Positions 51,105-58,788 of a stretch of 64,000 bases of DNA are shown here, piece by piece. Numbering within the stretch: position 1 is the stretch's first letter; each line of letters opens with the position of its first letter. Location: the NCBI GenBank assembly GCA_018110925.1, contig JAGAZJ010000025.1:46235-110234 (forward strand), given 5' to 3'. Both the position numbers and the translations under genes were made by a program. The notes under the pieces were generated by a model, which saw only the letters and a program-made list of their open reading frames with translations, was not told the origin of the DNA and did not search any database. This DNA comes from Oscillospiraceae bacterium (GTDB lineage: Bacteria; Bacillota; Clostridia; Oscillospirales; Ruminococcaceae).

Positions 51105-52337
51105 ATGGAAGGTGCAGGATTCCTCAAAACGGTCTCGTTCGGCGGATTTGATAAAAAGGATGTACTCCAGTATGTAGACAAGCTCAACACTCAGATCTAT
51201 ACTCTTGAAAATGAGCTCAATGAAAAGAAGGCACTGCTCGAGGCAAGCGGCAGCAACAGCGAGGACGCTGAGAAGTACGAAAAGCTCCTCAATGAGAACA
51301 GAGCTACCATCACCGAGCTCCAGACCAATAACGAGTCCCTCAAGAACCAGCTGAAAAATGCTGAGGATGAGGCGGCTGAAAAGGACAAGGAGATAGCTGA
51401 TCTCAAGGGCAAGCTCGCAGCTATGGAGGATGAACTTATAGAGGCCAAGAACAAGGCTGCTGCGGCATCCAATGTTGAAAACAACGCTATGGACCTCAGT
51501 AACGTATTCATGGAGGCACAGAAGTCTGCGGCTTCCATCGTTACCAACGCTAAGGAAAACGCAAGGAAGATGGATGAGGACGCAAGAAAGCTCGCTAATC
51601 AGGTCGTTGATGATGCGAACTCCAAGGCATCCACTATCGTTAAGTCTGCTGATGAAAAGGCTCTGCGTATCGTTACCGATGCTGAGAGCAGATCCGAGCA
51701 GATGCGTACCGCTTCCGACAATATGAAGGCAGTTGTCCTCGCAGAGGTAGCAGAGATTTCTCAGAGCATCAATCAGGTCAAGAGTATTCTCGATCAGTTC
51801 ACAAACGACGGTCTTGCAAAGATAAACGAAACATCCAAGCTCCTTGCGGATACAGAGGGCACTCTCAAGAAGAACGGTATTCCTCAGTTCACACCGCCCA
51901 AGGGCACCAAGATGGCTCAGCCTGCTCCCATGCAGAGACCTGTACAGCCTGCACCCGTGCAGAGACCCGTACAGCCTGCTCATGCGGCTGCTCCTCAGCC
52001 TGCACCCGTGCAGGTAGCACAGCCCGCTCCGGCTTCTGCTCCGGCAGCACAGGCACAGCCTGCTCCTGCTCCCGCACCTGCGGCAGCTCCTCAGGCACAG
52101 CAGCCTAAGGCTCAGCCGGCAGCACAGGCACAGCCTGCTCCCGCTCCCGCACCTGCGGCAGCTCCCCAGGCACAGCCAAAGGCGGCTCCCAAGCCTGAAA
52201 AGCCCAAGTTTGATTTCAGCGACCTTGAAGCGCTCGCAAAGCAGATCGAGGCAGATGCATCCAAGGGCAAGCCTATTGACGACGGTTATGACGGAAACGT
52301 CGATCCCAAGTCGATAAAGCTCTCCAAGATGGGTTGA
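51105..52337 (+). CDS. DivIVA-like coiled-coil protein with Pro/Ala-rich linker
   Basis: From ATG 51105 (GGAGG nine bases upstream) the 410-residue protein begins EGAGFLKTVSFGGFDKKDVL, resembling the lipid-binding N-terminus of DivIVA, followed by coiled coil (about 20-140), a second helical region with repeated A/D/K-rich heptads (about 145-265), a Pro/Ala/Gln-rich linker (about 270-365) and an acidic end. DivIVA proteins mark curved membrane at poles and septa. The linker includes a 59-bp near-identical duplication. The ATG at 51057 would add unrelated residues. Confidence 0.82.
   Translation: MEGAGFLKTVSFGGFDKKDVLQYVDKLNTQIYTLENELNEKKALLEASGSNSEDAEKYEKLLNENRATITELQTNNESLKNQLKNAEDEAAEKDKEIADLKGKLAAMEDELIEAKNKAAAASNVENNAMDLSNVFMEAQKSAASIVTNAKENARKMDEDARKLANQVVDDANSKASTIVKSADEKALRIVTDAESRSEQMRTASDNMKAVVLAEVAEISQSINQVKSILDQFTNDGLAKINETSKLLADTEGTLKKNGIPQFTPPKGTKMAQPAPMQRPVQPAPVQRPVQPAHAAAPQPAPVQVAQPAPASAPAAQAQPAPAPAPAAAPQAQQPKAQPAAQAQPAPAPAPAAAPQAQPKAAPKPEKPKFDFSDLEALAKQIEADASKGKPIDDGYDGNVDPKSIKLSKMG
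52043..52176. repeat. 75-bp-period duplication in the DivIVA-like linker
   Basis: 52043-52101 and 52118-52176 agree at about 57 of 59 positions; the differences are third-base T to C changes. It encodes two copies of a QPAPAPAPAAAPQAQ unit, so linker length could vary between strains. Confidence 0.85.
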
Positions 52338-52354
52338 TGACCGGTACATGAACT

Positions 52355-52385
52355 AAGCACCCGTGATCGGCACGGGTGCTTTTTG
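52355..52385. terminator. Terminator between the DivIVA-like and Eis-like genes
   Basis: AAGCACCCGTG-ATCGG-CACGGGTGCTT followed by TTT. Confidence 0.85.
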
Positions 52386-52388
52386 TTG

Positions 52389-53549
52389 TCAGAAGTCCTC
52401 TTCGGTGAACAGCGGTTTGTGTACAAAGACGCTTTCAAGAGTGTATTCGTTTTTGATTATCTTCACGTCATCCCTGTATGATGCTTCCCTGAGGTCGATC
52501 GCCCCTGAGGAGAGCTGTGACAGCGCCCTTTCGGATACGATGATGTCCGGAGCGTCGGAAGATGCTGTCACACCGTCGTGATCTGTCCTCCATGTTCCGT
52601 TATTCCGGGAGATGAGCTTGTCATTCACCTGTATCACAAAAGATGCTTCCGGCGGCTTTTTCATTACCTCCAGGATCTTTGCCGTATCGATCGGCCTTGC
52701 CATATAACTGCAAAGTGGCTTTTTTTCTATGTCATAGGGCGCCGAGGCCAGTGAGCACAGATCAATGCTTGTCGGCACAGGCATGACAACTCTGTCATAA
52801 TCGGCGGTAAATCTGCCGATAAATCCCGTCAGCGCGGCAAAGCCTTTTGCACCGTCCCATGCAAGGTCAGTGATCTTCATTGTATTGCCGCCATTGTTTT
52901 CATATTTGTATCTTAGATATGCTACGGGACCGCCTTCGTACAGCATATAGCAGAATATGCCGCTTTTATGGGGCTCGCCCTGTAATATGTCATCAAGATA
53001 TTTTCTTTCATCACGTTTTGCCATGAAGTTATAGTCGGAGGCAAAACGCTCATAGACCTTTACATAGTCGGATGCTCCCTGTCTGTCATCCCATGATACA
53101 GCCCTGCCGTTGAAGCGTCTTGCTGAGAATACAGAAGGTGGGAATGAGCAGACATTTTTGACACATATGGTCTCAAACCCGAATTTTCTGTAAAACTCAT
53201 GGCTGAAAGGCATCAGCATGGACATTATCTTTCCGTTTTTACAGTCCTCTTCAAGTATCCGAGTAATTATCTGCCGAACTGCCCCGCTGTTCCTGTATTC
53301 GGGTAGCGTTGACACAGCGCCTATACCGCCTGTCTTTATGAGACTGCCGTCAAAGTATGTTTCAAAGTCATTGTCAATGACATGAGACATCAGCACACCC
53401 TCATCATTGAATGCCCCCCAGTCATCCGGCGGATACTCCCGCTGCTCACGCATATGTGAGTCGATGTCGTCTATATGAAAGTGAAATGCAGACGCCGAGA
53501 TAAGCTCTGCAGCTTTTTTCTCATCCTTTGTGATCTTTCTTATCAGCAT
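52389..53549 (-). CDS. Eis-like GNAT acetyltransferase with SCP2-type C-terminal domain
   Basis: The 386-residue protein has an N-terminal GNAT domain (GGIGAVSTLPEYRNSGAVRQII with the acetyl-CoA loop near residue 75-95; PFSHEFYRKFGFE near 115), a second degenerate GNAT domain (about 160-280) and a C-terminal SCP2-like domain (about 290-386; SFVIQVNDKLISRNNGTWR). This is the architecture of Eis/YvbK-type enhanced intracellular survival proteins that acetylate amines. Substrate unknown. GGGGG precedes the ATG by eight bases. Confidence 0.9.
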   Translation of the reverse strand: MLIRKITKDEKKAAELISASAFHFHIDDIDSHMREQREYPPDDWGAFNDEGVLMSHVIDNDFETYFDGSLIKTGGIGAVSTLPEYRNSGAVRQIITRILEEDCKNGKIMSMLMPFSHEFYRKFGFETICVKNVCSFPPSVFSARRFNGRAVSWDDRQGASDYVKVYERFASDYNFMAKRDERKYLDDILQGEPHKSGIFCYMLYEGGPVAYLRYKYENNGGNTMKITDLAWDGAKGFAALTGFIGRFTADYDRVVMPVPTSIDLCSLASAPYDIEKKPLCSYMARPIDTAKILEVMKKPPEASFVIQVNDKLISRNNGTWRTDHDGVTASSDAPDIIVSERALSQLSSGAIDLREASYRDDVKIIKNEYTLESVFVHKPLFTEEDF

Positions 53550-53573
53550 GGTGATGCCCCCTTTTTAGAATTT

Positions 53574-53602
53574 ATTATATCAGATTATCCTTGCAAAAGC
53601 AA
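53574..53602 (-). promoter_or_regulatory. Predicted promoter of the Eis-like gene
   Basis: Minus-strand TTGCTT, 17 bases, TATAAT. Confidence 0.6.
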
Positions 53603-53609
53603 GTGAGGG

Positions 53610-53760
53610 CTGTCAATTCGGTCAGATAACTTTATCGGCTGTGAAAATGGCTGTCGGAAGACAGCCGCCCCGGTCTCTGAACGGGAATTGTTTAAAATGG
53701 TTAGAATAAGCTAACATAACGAGACCGAATTTGATGATTTTTTCATTGTAAATTTTCTGT
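53610..53760. other. Intergenic region before fba
   Basis: Between the two divergent promoters are two small hairpins, GGCTGTC-GGAA-GACAGCC (53649-53666) and CCCGGTCTCTGAACGGG, without a T run. No gene is visible. Confidence 0.6.
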
Positions 53761-53766
53761 AATCTA

Positions 53767-53795
53767 TTGAAATATCGTCGGGAATGGAGTATAAT
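53767..53795 (+). promoter_or_regulatory. Predicted promoter of fba
   Basis: TTGAAA, 17 bases, TATAAT; leader about 85 bases. Confidence 0.7.
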
Positions 53796-53888
53796 TGATA
53801 TATGAGTGCTGGCGATATCCGTCGGCGCAAATTCATGTCTTGTGGCAGGATGTATCCTGCACATGGCATATATGGAGGGTTTTTTATA

Positions 53889-54758
53889 ATGTCAAGATTA
53901 GTATCTGCAAAGGATATGCTCAACAAGGCTCTTGCCGGTCACTATGGCGTAGCTCAGATCAACATCAACAACCTTGAATGGACCAAGGCTGTACTTACCA
54001 CTTCTCAGGAGCTCAAGGCTCCCGTTATCCTCGGTGTTTCTGAGGGCGCAGGCAAGTACATGACAGGCTTCAAGACTGTTGCTAATATGGTAGAGGGCAT
54101 GATGGAGTCTCTCGACATCACCGTTCCTGTTGCACTTCACCTTGATCACGGTACATACAATGGTTCTGTTGCTTGCATCAACGCAGGCTTCTCTTCCATC
54201 ATGTTCGACGGTTCCTCCCTTCCTTTTGAGGAGAACCTTGCTAAGACCACTGCTCTTGTAAACGCCTGCGACGTTCTCGGTCTCTCTCTCGAGGCTGAGG
54301 TTGGTTCCATCGGCGGTGAAGAGGACGGTGTTATCGGCATGGGCGAGTGCGCAGACCCCGAGGAGTGCAGAAAGATCGCTTCTCTTGGTGTAACAATGCT
54401 CGCAGCAGGTATCGGCAATATCCACGGTGTATATCCCGAGAACTGGCCCGGTCTCCGCTTTGACGTTCTTGAGAAGATCAGAGCGGCAACAGGTGACGTG
54501 CCCCTCGTTCTCCACGGCGGCACAGGTATCCCCGACGAGCAGGTAAAGAAGGCTATCACTATGGGCGTTTCCAAGGTTAATGTAAACACCGAGTGCCAGC
54601 TCGTATTCGCTGCTGCTACAAGACAGTACATCGAAGAGGGCAAGGATCTCAAGGGCAAGGGCTTTGACCCCAGAAAAGTGCTCGCTCCCGGTTACGAGGC
54701 TATCAAGGAAAAGGTAAAGGAAAAGTTCGAGGTATTCGGCTGCGTAGGCAAGGCTTGA
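53889..54758 (+). CDS. fba: Class II fructose-bisphosphate aldolase
   Basis: The 289-residue protein shows LHLDHGTY (zinc site), the loop MFDGSSLPFEEN, EAEVGSIGGEEDG, NIHGVYPE, LHGGTGIPDEQ and VNVNTECQ, the expected class II metal and substrate motifs. It splits fructose-1,6-bisphosphate in glycolysis. Codon use is clearly biased toward abundant-protein codons (many AAG, GAG, GGC, GTT), unlike its neighbours. GGAGGG lies nine bases before ATG 53889. Single gene with its own terminator. Confidence 0.97.
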   Translation: MSRLVSAKDMLNKALAGHYGVAQININNLEWTKAVLTTSQELKAPVILGVSEGAGKYMTGFKTVANMVEGMMESLDITVPVALHLDHGTYNGSVACINAGFSSIMFDGSSLPFEENLAKTTALVNACDVLGLSLEAEVGSIGGEEDGVIGMGECADPEECRKIASLGVTMLAAGIGNIHGVYPENWPGLRFDVLEKIRAATGDVPLVLHGGTGIPDEQVKKAITMGVSKVNVNTECQLVFAAATRQYIEEGKDLKGKGFDPRKVLAPGYEAIKEKVKEKFEVFGCVGKA

Positions 54759-54783
54759 TCCGAACTTATCATACCGATCTCAT

Positions 54784-54813
54784 ATCCGCAGACATCAGTC
54801 TGCGGATTTTTTT
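54784..54813 (+). terminator. Terminator of fba
   Basis: ATCCGCAGAC-ATCA-GTCTGCGGAT with a T7 run. Confidence 0.92.
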
Positions 54814-54866
54814 GTACAAAAAACATCGTAGGCTTTTGTGTATGTATACGAAATTTGATTTATTTA

Positions 54867-54895
54867 TTGACATAGTAGTGATATTATACTATACT
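54867..54895 (+). promoter_or_regulatory. Predicted promoter of the macro-domain pair
   Basis: TTGACA, 17 bases, TATACT; about 100 bases ahead of the first ORF, no terminator before 56346. Confidence 0.7.
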
Positions 54896-54996
54896 TAGTA
54901 TGTAAAGCAAACGAACTAATCATGTTTTTGGGGATTAATTCTCCTAATGCATAATTCGCTTGTTATTATATTTTTATATGCGAGGGAGAACACATT

Positions 54997-55484
54997 ATGA
55001 GGATGTTCATCAAGAAAAAAGCAAGTATAACAAGTTTGACTTTGCCGGTTAGAATTGTAATCCGCAGATTAAGAAGCAAATTGTGCACAACAAAAACATT
55101 AGATATATTTGATATAGAGGCAACGTCTGTTTTTCGTGCAGATAGGAGAGAATCATATTTGCGGTATGAAGAAAAATGGGATGAGCTTCATCCGAATTAT
55201 GAAAAACAAAATATAACAATAAATGGCGTAAGTTGGAATGAAAAAAACTTATCCTTGGCGCATTCGGGTGCGGGAAATTTTGTAATCCACCTGACCATGC
55301 AGCAGAATTGTTTAGAAATGTTCTTTGTGAAGAGGAGTTTATCGGAGCTTTTGAAAGAATCTGTTTTGCTATAACCTATTCCCATGATTCATCAAAATAT
55401 GATGCGTTTAAAAGACATCTGGATGGTTTTATCTTGCCAAGACCGCAAGATAGTATAAGAACGTACAGGTCAAAGAGGAGATGA
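54997..55484 (+). pseudogene. AT-rich, frameshifted gene with a PARG-like macro-domain end
   Basis: The intact frame gives 125 residues (to 55374) whose end is out of register. After the A7 run at 55241-55247, a shifted frame reads ILGAFGCGKFCNPPDHAAEL, then FERICFAI, KYDAFKRHL, and stops at 55484; this matches the C-terminal third of the PARG-like TIGR02452 family, including GAFGCG. One added A would join NGVSWNEK to that frame. Before 55230 I see no convincing family match, so the N-terminal macro core is missing or scrambled. The region is visibly richer in A and T than its surroundings, suggesting transfer. It ends four bases before the intact gene. Confidence 0.6.
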
Positions 55485-55488
55485 TGGA

Positions 55489-56346
55489 ATGATAAACAGA
55501 AGAATGAAGCTGAAAGAAGTTTTTGAGGATACACAGCGATTCCTGTCGGAAGACCCTCTGCTGAAAGAAGCCGTGGAAAACAGTATAAGGGGCACACGCA
55601 TCTACACTCCCGATACTAAGGCGTTGCCTTATGAACGATATGACGGGCAGATAAGGGTCACGGGGCAGCGTTCGTTTGAGGCGGCAGTCTTGCTTCATGC
55701 AGAGTTTCCCGACAGACGCATTGCGGTGCTGAACTTTGCTTCTGCCACAAATCCGGGCGGAGGAGTCACGAGAGGGGCATCAGCACAGGAGGAGTGCCTT
55801 TGCCGCTGTTCGACACTCTATCCTGTTCTGGCAACGAGGGAATTGTGTCTGGAGTATTATTATGTGAACCGCAAAATGAACAATCTGCATGATGATACCT
55901 GTATATACACGCCCGATATAGTTATATGCAAGACCGATGAGGATATCCCCAAAAGGCTCGGCAGCGGAAGCTTTGTCAGGGTCGATGTGATAAGCTGTGC
56001 CGCTCCAAATCTTAGGGATGTTCCGTCAAATATCTATAATGCCGAGGGCGGCGATGTTGTCCGCATAACAGCGGATGAACTCTATGACCTGCATATAAGG
56101 CGCGCTGAGAATATCCTGAACACAGCGGTCATCAACAAGGATGAGATCATTGTTCTGGGGGCGTTCGGGTGCGGCGCATTCAGCAACGACCCTTCTACAG
56201 TGGCGGCGGCATACCGTGACGTGATGAAAAAATACCGCCATGCATTTGAAGCGGCGGTATTCGCAGTCTATTGCAAAGACCGTGAGACGGAGAATTACAG
56301 GCAGTTTTACAAGGCGATGAATGATGCAGGGCTTTTGTCATGCTAA
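55489..56346 (+). CDS. TIGR02452-family (microbial PARG-like) macro-domain protein
   Basis: The 285-residue protein has IAVLNFASATNPGGGVTRGA followed by QEECLCRCSTLYP (about residues 82-115), the poly(ADP-ribose) glycohydrolase-type catalytic loop with the GGG-x6-8-QEE signature, and VLGAFGCGAFSNDP near residue 222. Related enzymes remove ADP-ribose from proteins or hydrolyse ADP-ribose esters; some are tied to toxin or phage conflict. GAGGAG lies eight bases before the ATG. It shares a promoter with the damaged relative upstream. No ADP-ribosyltransferase gene is in the window. Confidence 0.9.
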   Translation: MINRRMKLKEVFEDTQRFLSEDPLLKEAVENSIRGTRIYTPDTKALPYERYDGQIRVTGQRSFEAAVLLHAEFPDRRIAVLNFASATNPGGGVTRGASAQEECLCRCSTLYPVLATRELCLEYYYVNRKMNNLHDDTCIYTPDIVICKTDEDIPKRLGSGSFVRVDVISCAAPNLRDVPSNIYNAEGGDVVRITADELYDLHIRRAENILNTAVINKDEIIVLGAFGCGAFSNDPSTVAAAYRDVMKKYRHAFEAAVFAVYCKDRETENYRQFYKAMNDAGLLSC

Positions 56347-56433
56347 GCTTCACATTGAAGACACGGTAACAGATAAGTATCCCAAATGCACTAAGTTTGT
56401 TTATTGTGCACAATTTTTTATTAGAAATCAATA

Positions 56434-56462
56434 TTGACATTAAAAATTTTTCATAGTATACT
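56434..56462 (+). promoter_or_regulatory. Predicted promoter of the serine hydrolase gene
   Basis: TTGACA, 17 bases, TATACT; 30 bases before the ATG. Confidence 0.75.
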
Positions 56463-56494
56463 TCAATCTATCGAAGAAAAACAGGAGGTATATT

Positions 56495-57448
56495 ATGGGA
56501 TACTATACAGACAATATTTGCGGTATAGCGGTGATGAAGGATGGCAAGACAGTGTATGAGGACTATCACGACGGCTTTGGAAGAAATGACACCATGCACG
56601 TTGCCTCTGTGACCAAGAGCGTCATGTCTCTGCTGACGGGTATAGCGATAGACAAGGGGCTGATAAGAGACACGGATGTTCGTGTAATGGACTTCTTTCC
56701 CGAGTATGTACCGAAGAGGGGAGAGAAGACCATATATGAGGTGCGTCTTTATCATCTGCTTACGATGACAGCACCCTATAAGTTCCGCTCCGAGCCGTGG
56801 AAGAAGGTCTGCACAAGTCCCGACTGGACTGTGGCGGCGCTTGACCTGCTGGGCGGCAAGAAAGGCCTCACAGGTGAGTTCAGATATAACACCCTCGGCA
56901 TACAGATCCTCGGAGGCATAATAGAAAATGCCAGCGGTATGAAGGTGCTGGACTTTGCCAACGAATACCTGTTCAAGCCGCTGGGCATACCCGAACACAG
57001 ACCATACGGGATAGATACCAAAGAGGGGCAGTATGAGTATCTTGTCAGTAAAAGTCCACGGGGAGATGTATGGTATGATGCCCCGAAGGGCATGGTCACA
57101 TCGGGCTGGGGTCTGTCGCTGTCTCCGACGGATATGATGAAGATAGGACAGATGTGTCTTGATAACGGTGTGTACGGTGACAGGATAGTATCACAGGACT
57201 GGATAAAGACCATGACCACTCCCCATGTCAGAGACCTTGGAAGAAGCTATGGCTATATGTCATTCGGTTATTTGTGGTGGATACCCGACAAAGATCCGGA
57301 TGTGTTTGCGGCAGTGGGCGACGGCGGAAATATAATATATGTCAACAGGCATAAAAATATCGCCGCCGGTATAACGGCGACGTTCAGACCGAGAGTATTT
57401 GACAGGATAGATTTTCTTGAGAATGTCATTCTGCCGCAGATACCCTGA
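56495..57448 (+). CDS. Serine hydrolase of the beta-lactamase/penicillin-binding class C fold
   Basis: The 317-residue protein has S-x-x-K in VASVTKSVMSLL (about residues 37-43), RLYHLLTMT, FRYNTLGIQILGGIIE (the Y-x-N site appears as YNT) and MVTSGWGLSLSPTDM. No signal peptide or lipobox is visible, so it is probably cytoplasmic and not a drug-destroying beta-lactamase; esterase or peptidase activity is likelier. AGGAGG is eight bases upstream of the ATG. Its last 23 bases overlap the convergent NUDIX gene. Confidence 0.88.
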   Translation: MGYYTDNICGIAVMKDGKTVYEDYHDGFGRNDTMHVASVTKSVMSLLTGIAIDKGLIRDTDVRVMDFFPEYVPKRGEKTIYEVRLYHLLTMTAPYKFRSEPWKKVCTSPDWTVAALDLLGGKKGLTGEFRYNTLGIQILGGIIENASGMKVLDFANEYLFKPLGIPEHRPYGIDTKEGQYEYLVSKSPRGDVWYDAPKGMVTSGWGLSLSPTDMMKIGQMCLDNGVYGDRIVSQDWIKTMTTPHVRDLGRSYGYMSFGYLWWIPDKDPDVFAAVGDGGNIIYVNRHKNIAAGITATFRPRVFDRIDFLENVILPQIP

Positions 57449-57944
57449 TCATTTCAAGGACTCTGCTGTCCCTGTCGATCATGGTCAGACCGTTGATATT
57501 CAGTCCGTTGTGACTGTGGGTGCGGTTTACATTTATGGCTTGATCGGGGGAAACATATTCAAGGGTGAAACCCTCTTCAGCCTCATAGTCATCAAGTGAC
57601 TGTGAACCCTGTCCTTCTTTCACACGGCAGAGGTAGTAGTAGTTATCCTGAATGAACATATCCTCCACAAGCCCTTTTTGGACACGATGCACCATGCCAA
57701 ACTCACGGACGGTGTTTTCATCGACTTCAAGGCCTGTTTCTTCCCTTACCTCACGGATCAGTGCGGTGATATGGTCTTCATCGGTTTCTATCCCACCGCC
57801 CGGAAATTTGTAGTAGTCGTATTTCAGACTGTGTATCATGGCGATGAGCCCGTCTTTACGGATCAAAGCACGGACGGAAGGTCGTATGCAGACAGTGCCG
57901 CCTGTTATGTAGTCTTTAAGGTCGATCTCAAAAAGCGTTCTCAT
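57426..57944 (-). CDS. NUDIX hydrolase (8-oxo-dGTPase-like)
   Basis: The 172-residue protein has a Nudix box beginning GGGIETDEDHITALIREV and ending REETGLEV (about residues 49-73). GGGGG precedes the ATG. Substrate unknown. It is convergent with, and overlaps, the serine hydrolase gene, and is divergent from the GNAT gene. Confidence 0.9.
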   Translation of the reverse strand: MRTLFEIDLKDYITGGTVCIRPSVRALIRKDGLIAMIHSLKYDYYKFPGGGIETDEDHITALIREVREETGLEVDENTVREFGMVHRVQKGLVEDMFIQDNYYYLCRVKEGQGSQSLDDYEAEEGFTLEYVSPDQAINVNRTHSHNGLNINGLTMIDRDSRVLEMIRVSAAE

Positions 57945-57960
57945 ATTATCCCCCTATGTA

Positions 57961-57989
57961 TTGATTTTTGTATCTCTATGTGGTATTAT
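57961..57989 (+). promoter_or_regulatory. Predicted promoter of the GNAT gene at 58008
   Basis: TTGATT, 17 bases, TATTAT, with GGAGG at 57996-58000; leader very short. Confidence 0.55.
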
Positions 57990-58007
57990 ATCATCGGAGG
58001 TGGGCTT

Positions 58008-58493
58008 ATGTCAATATCTGTCAGAAATGCCGAGACAGGCGATTTCGCACCGATAGCGATGCTTGCAAGAGATCAGTTGGGATATGATTGTGAGGACAGT
58101 CTTGTGAAAAGCAGGCTGGAACACCTGGACAACACTCGTGAGGCCGTGTTTGTTGCTGAGAACGACGGCACGGTCATAGGCTTTATCCATGTTCAGGTGT
58201 ATGAGGTGCTGTACTATGAGACTATGCTGAATATCCTCGGTCTTGCGGTATCCGATAAGCATCGCCGCATGGGGGTCGGCAGCATGCTGGTGAAGAGTGC
58301 GGAGCGGCTGGCATCGGAAATGGGCATAGGATGTATAAGGCTCAACTCGGGCGGCAAAAGGACAGGCGCTCATGAATTCTATCGGTCGCAGGGTTTTGAC
58401 AATGAGAAAATACAGCTCAGATTTCTCAAAAAAATAGATTTTCAAAAAAAACACTTGACAAAAAGAAAAAGTTGTGCTAAACTCATACCATAA
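58008..58493 (+). CDS. GNAT-family N-acetyltransferase
   Basis: The 161-residue protein has ISVRNAETGDFAPIAMLARD, LGLAVSDKHRRMGVGSMLVK (acetyl-CoA loop R/Q-x2-G-x-G/A seen as RRMGVGS) and GAHEFYRSQGFDNEK. ATG 58008 has GGAGG eight bases upstream. The last 13 codons, HLTKRKSCAKLIP, are formed by the leuA promoter, so the natural domain ends near residue 148. Confidence 0.88.
   Translation: MSISVRNAETGDFAPIAMLARDQLGYDCEDSLVKSRLEHLDNTREAVFVAENDGTVIGFIHVQVYEVLYYETMLNILGLAVSDKHRRMGVGSMLVKSAERLASEMGIGCIRLNSGGKRTGAHEFYRSQGFDNEKIQLRFLKKIDFQKKHLTKRKSCAKLIP
58455..58483 (+). promoter_or_regulatory. Predicted promoter of leuA, inside the GNAT coding end
   Basis: TTGACA, 17 bases, TAAACT; start near 58490, the T-box 5' end. 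Confidence 0.75.
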
Positions 58494-58760
58494 TCACAAA
58501 TGCGATGACAGGAACAAAAGCCGCATTGACGATCACAGAGAGCCGTCGTTCCGGTGCAAGACGGTATCATGGTGCGGTCATAACTCGTCCTTGAGCATTC
58601 CGCTGAAAGCACAGGCGATTAGGTGGGAACGGGTTTCTCCCGTTACAGAGAAGCGCATTGTCAGATGCGGCTGAGGCAGCCACGGCTGCGAATAAGAGTG
58701 GTAACACGGGTTTTTGCTCGTCTCTTGTATCCTTTCGGGTACCTGAGTCGGGCTTTTTTG
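58490..58760 (+). promoter_or_regulatory. Leucine T-box leader controlling leuA
   Basis: Stem I contains AGAGAG (58537-58542) and CGGTGCAAG (58552-58560). The specifier is CTC (58584-58586, after AA and before GTCCTTGAGC), a leucine codon. The antiterminator has AAGAGTGGTAACACGGG with TGGT (58699-58702) to pair with the NCCA end of uncharged tRNA. A terminator hairpin GCTCGTCTC ... GAGTCGGGC (58716-58753) with T6 follows. Uncharged leucine tRNA would thus turn leuA on. Confidence 0.9.
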
Positions 58761-58788
58761 TTGTGCTGTCATGAACGGAGGAATATTT

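Noticed and set aside
51069-52349. 426-residue minus-strand frame opposite the DivIVA-like gene
   Set aside because: Long only because the plus-strand gene is codon-biased; Leu/Cys/Arg-rich, no ribosome site and no domain.
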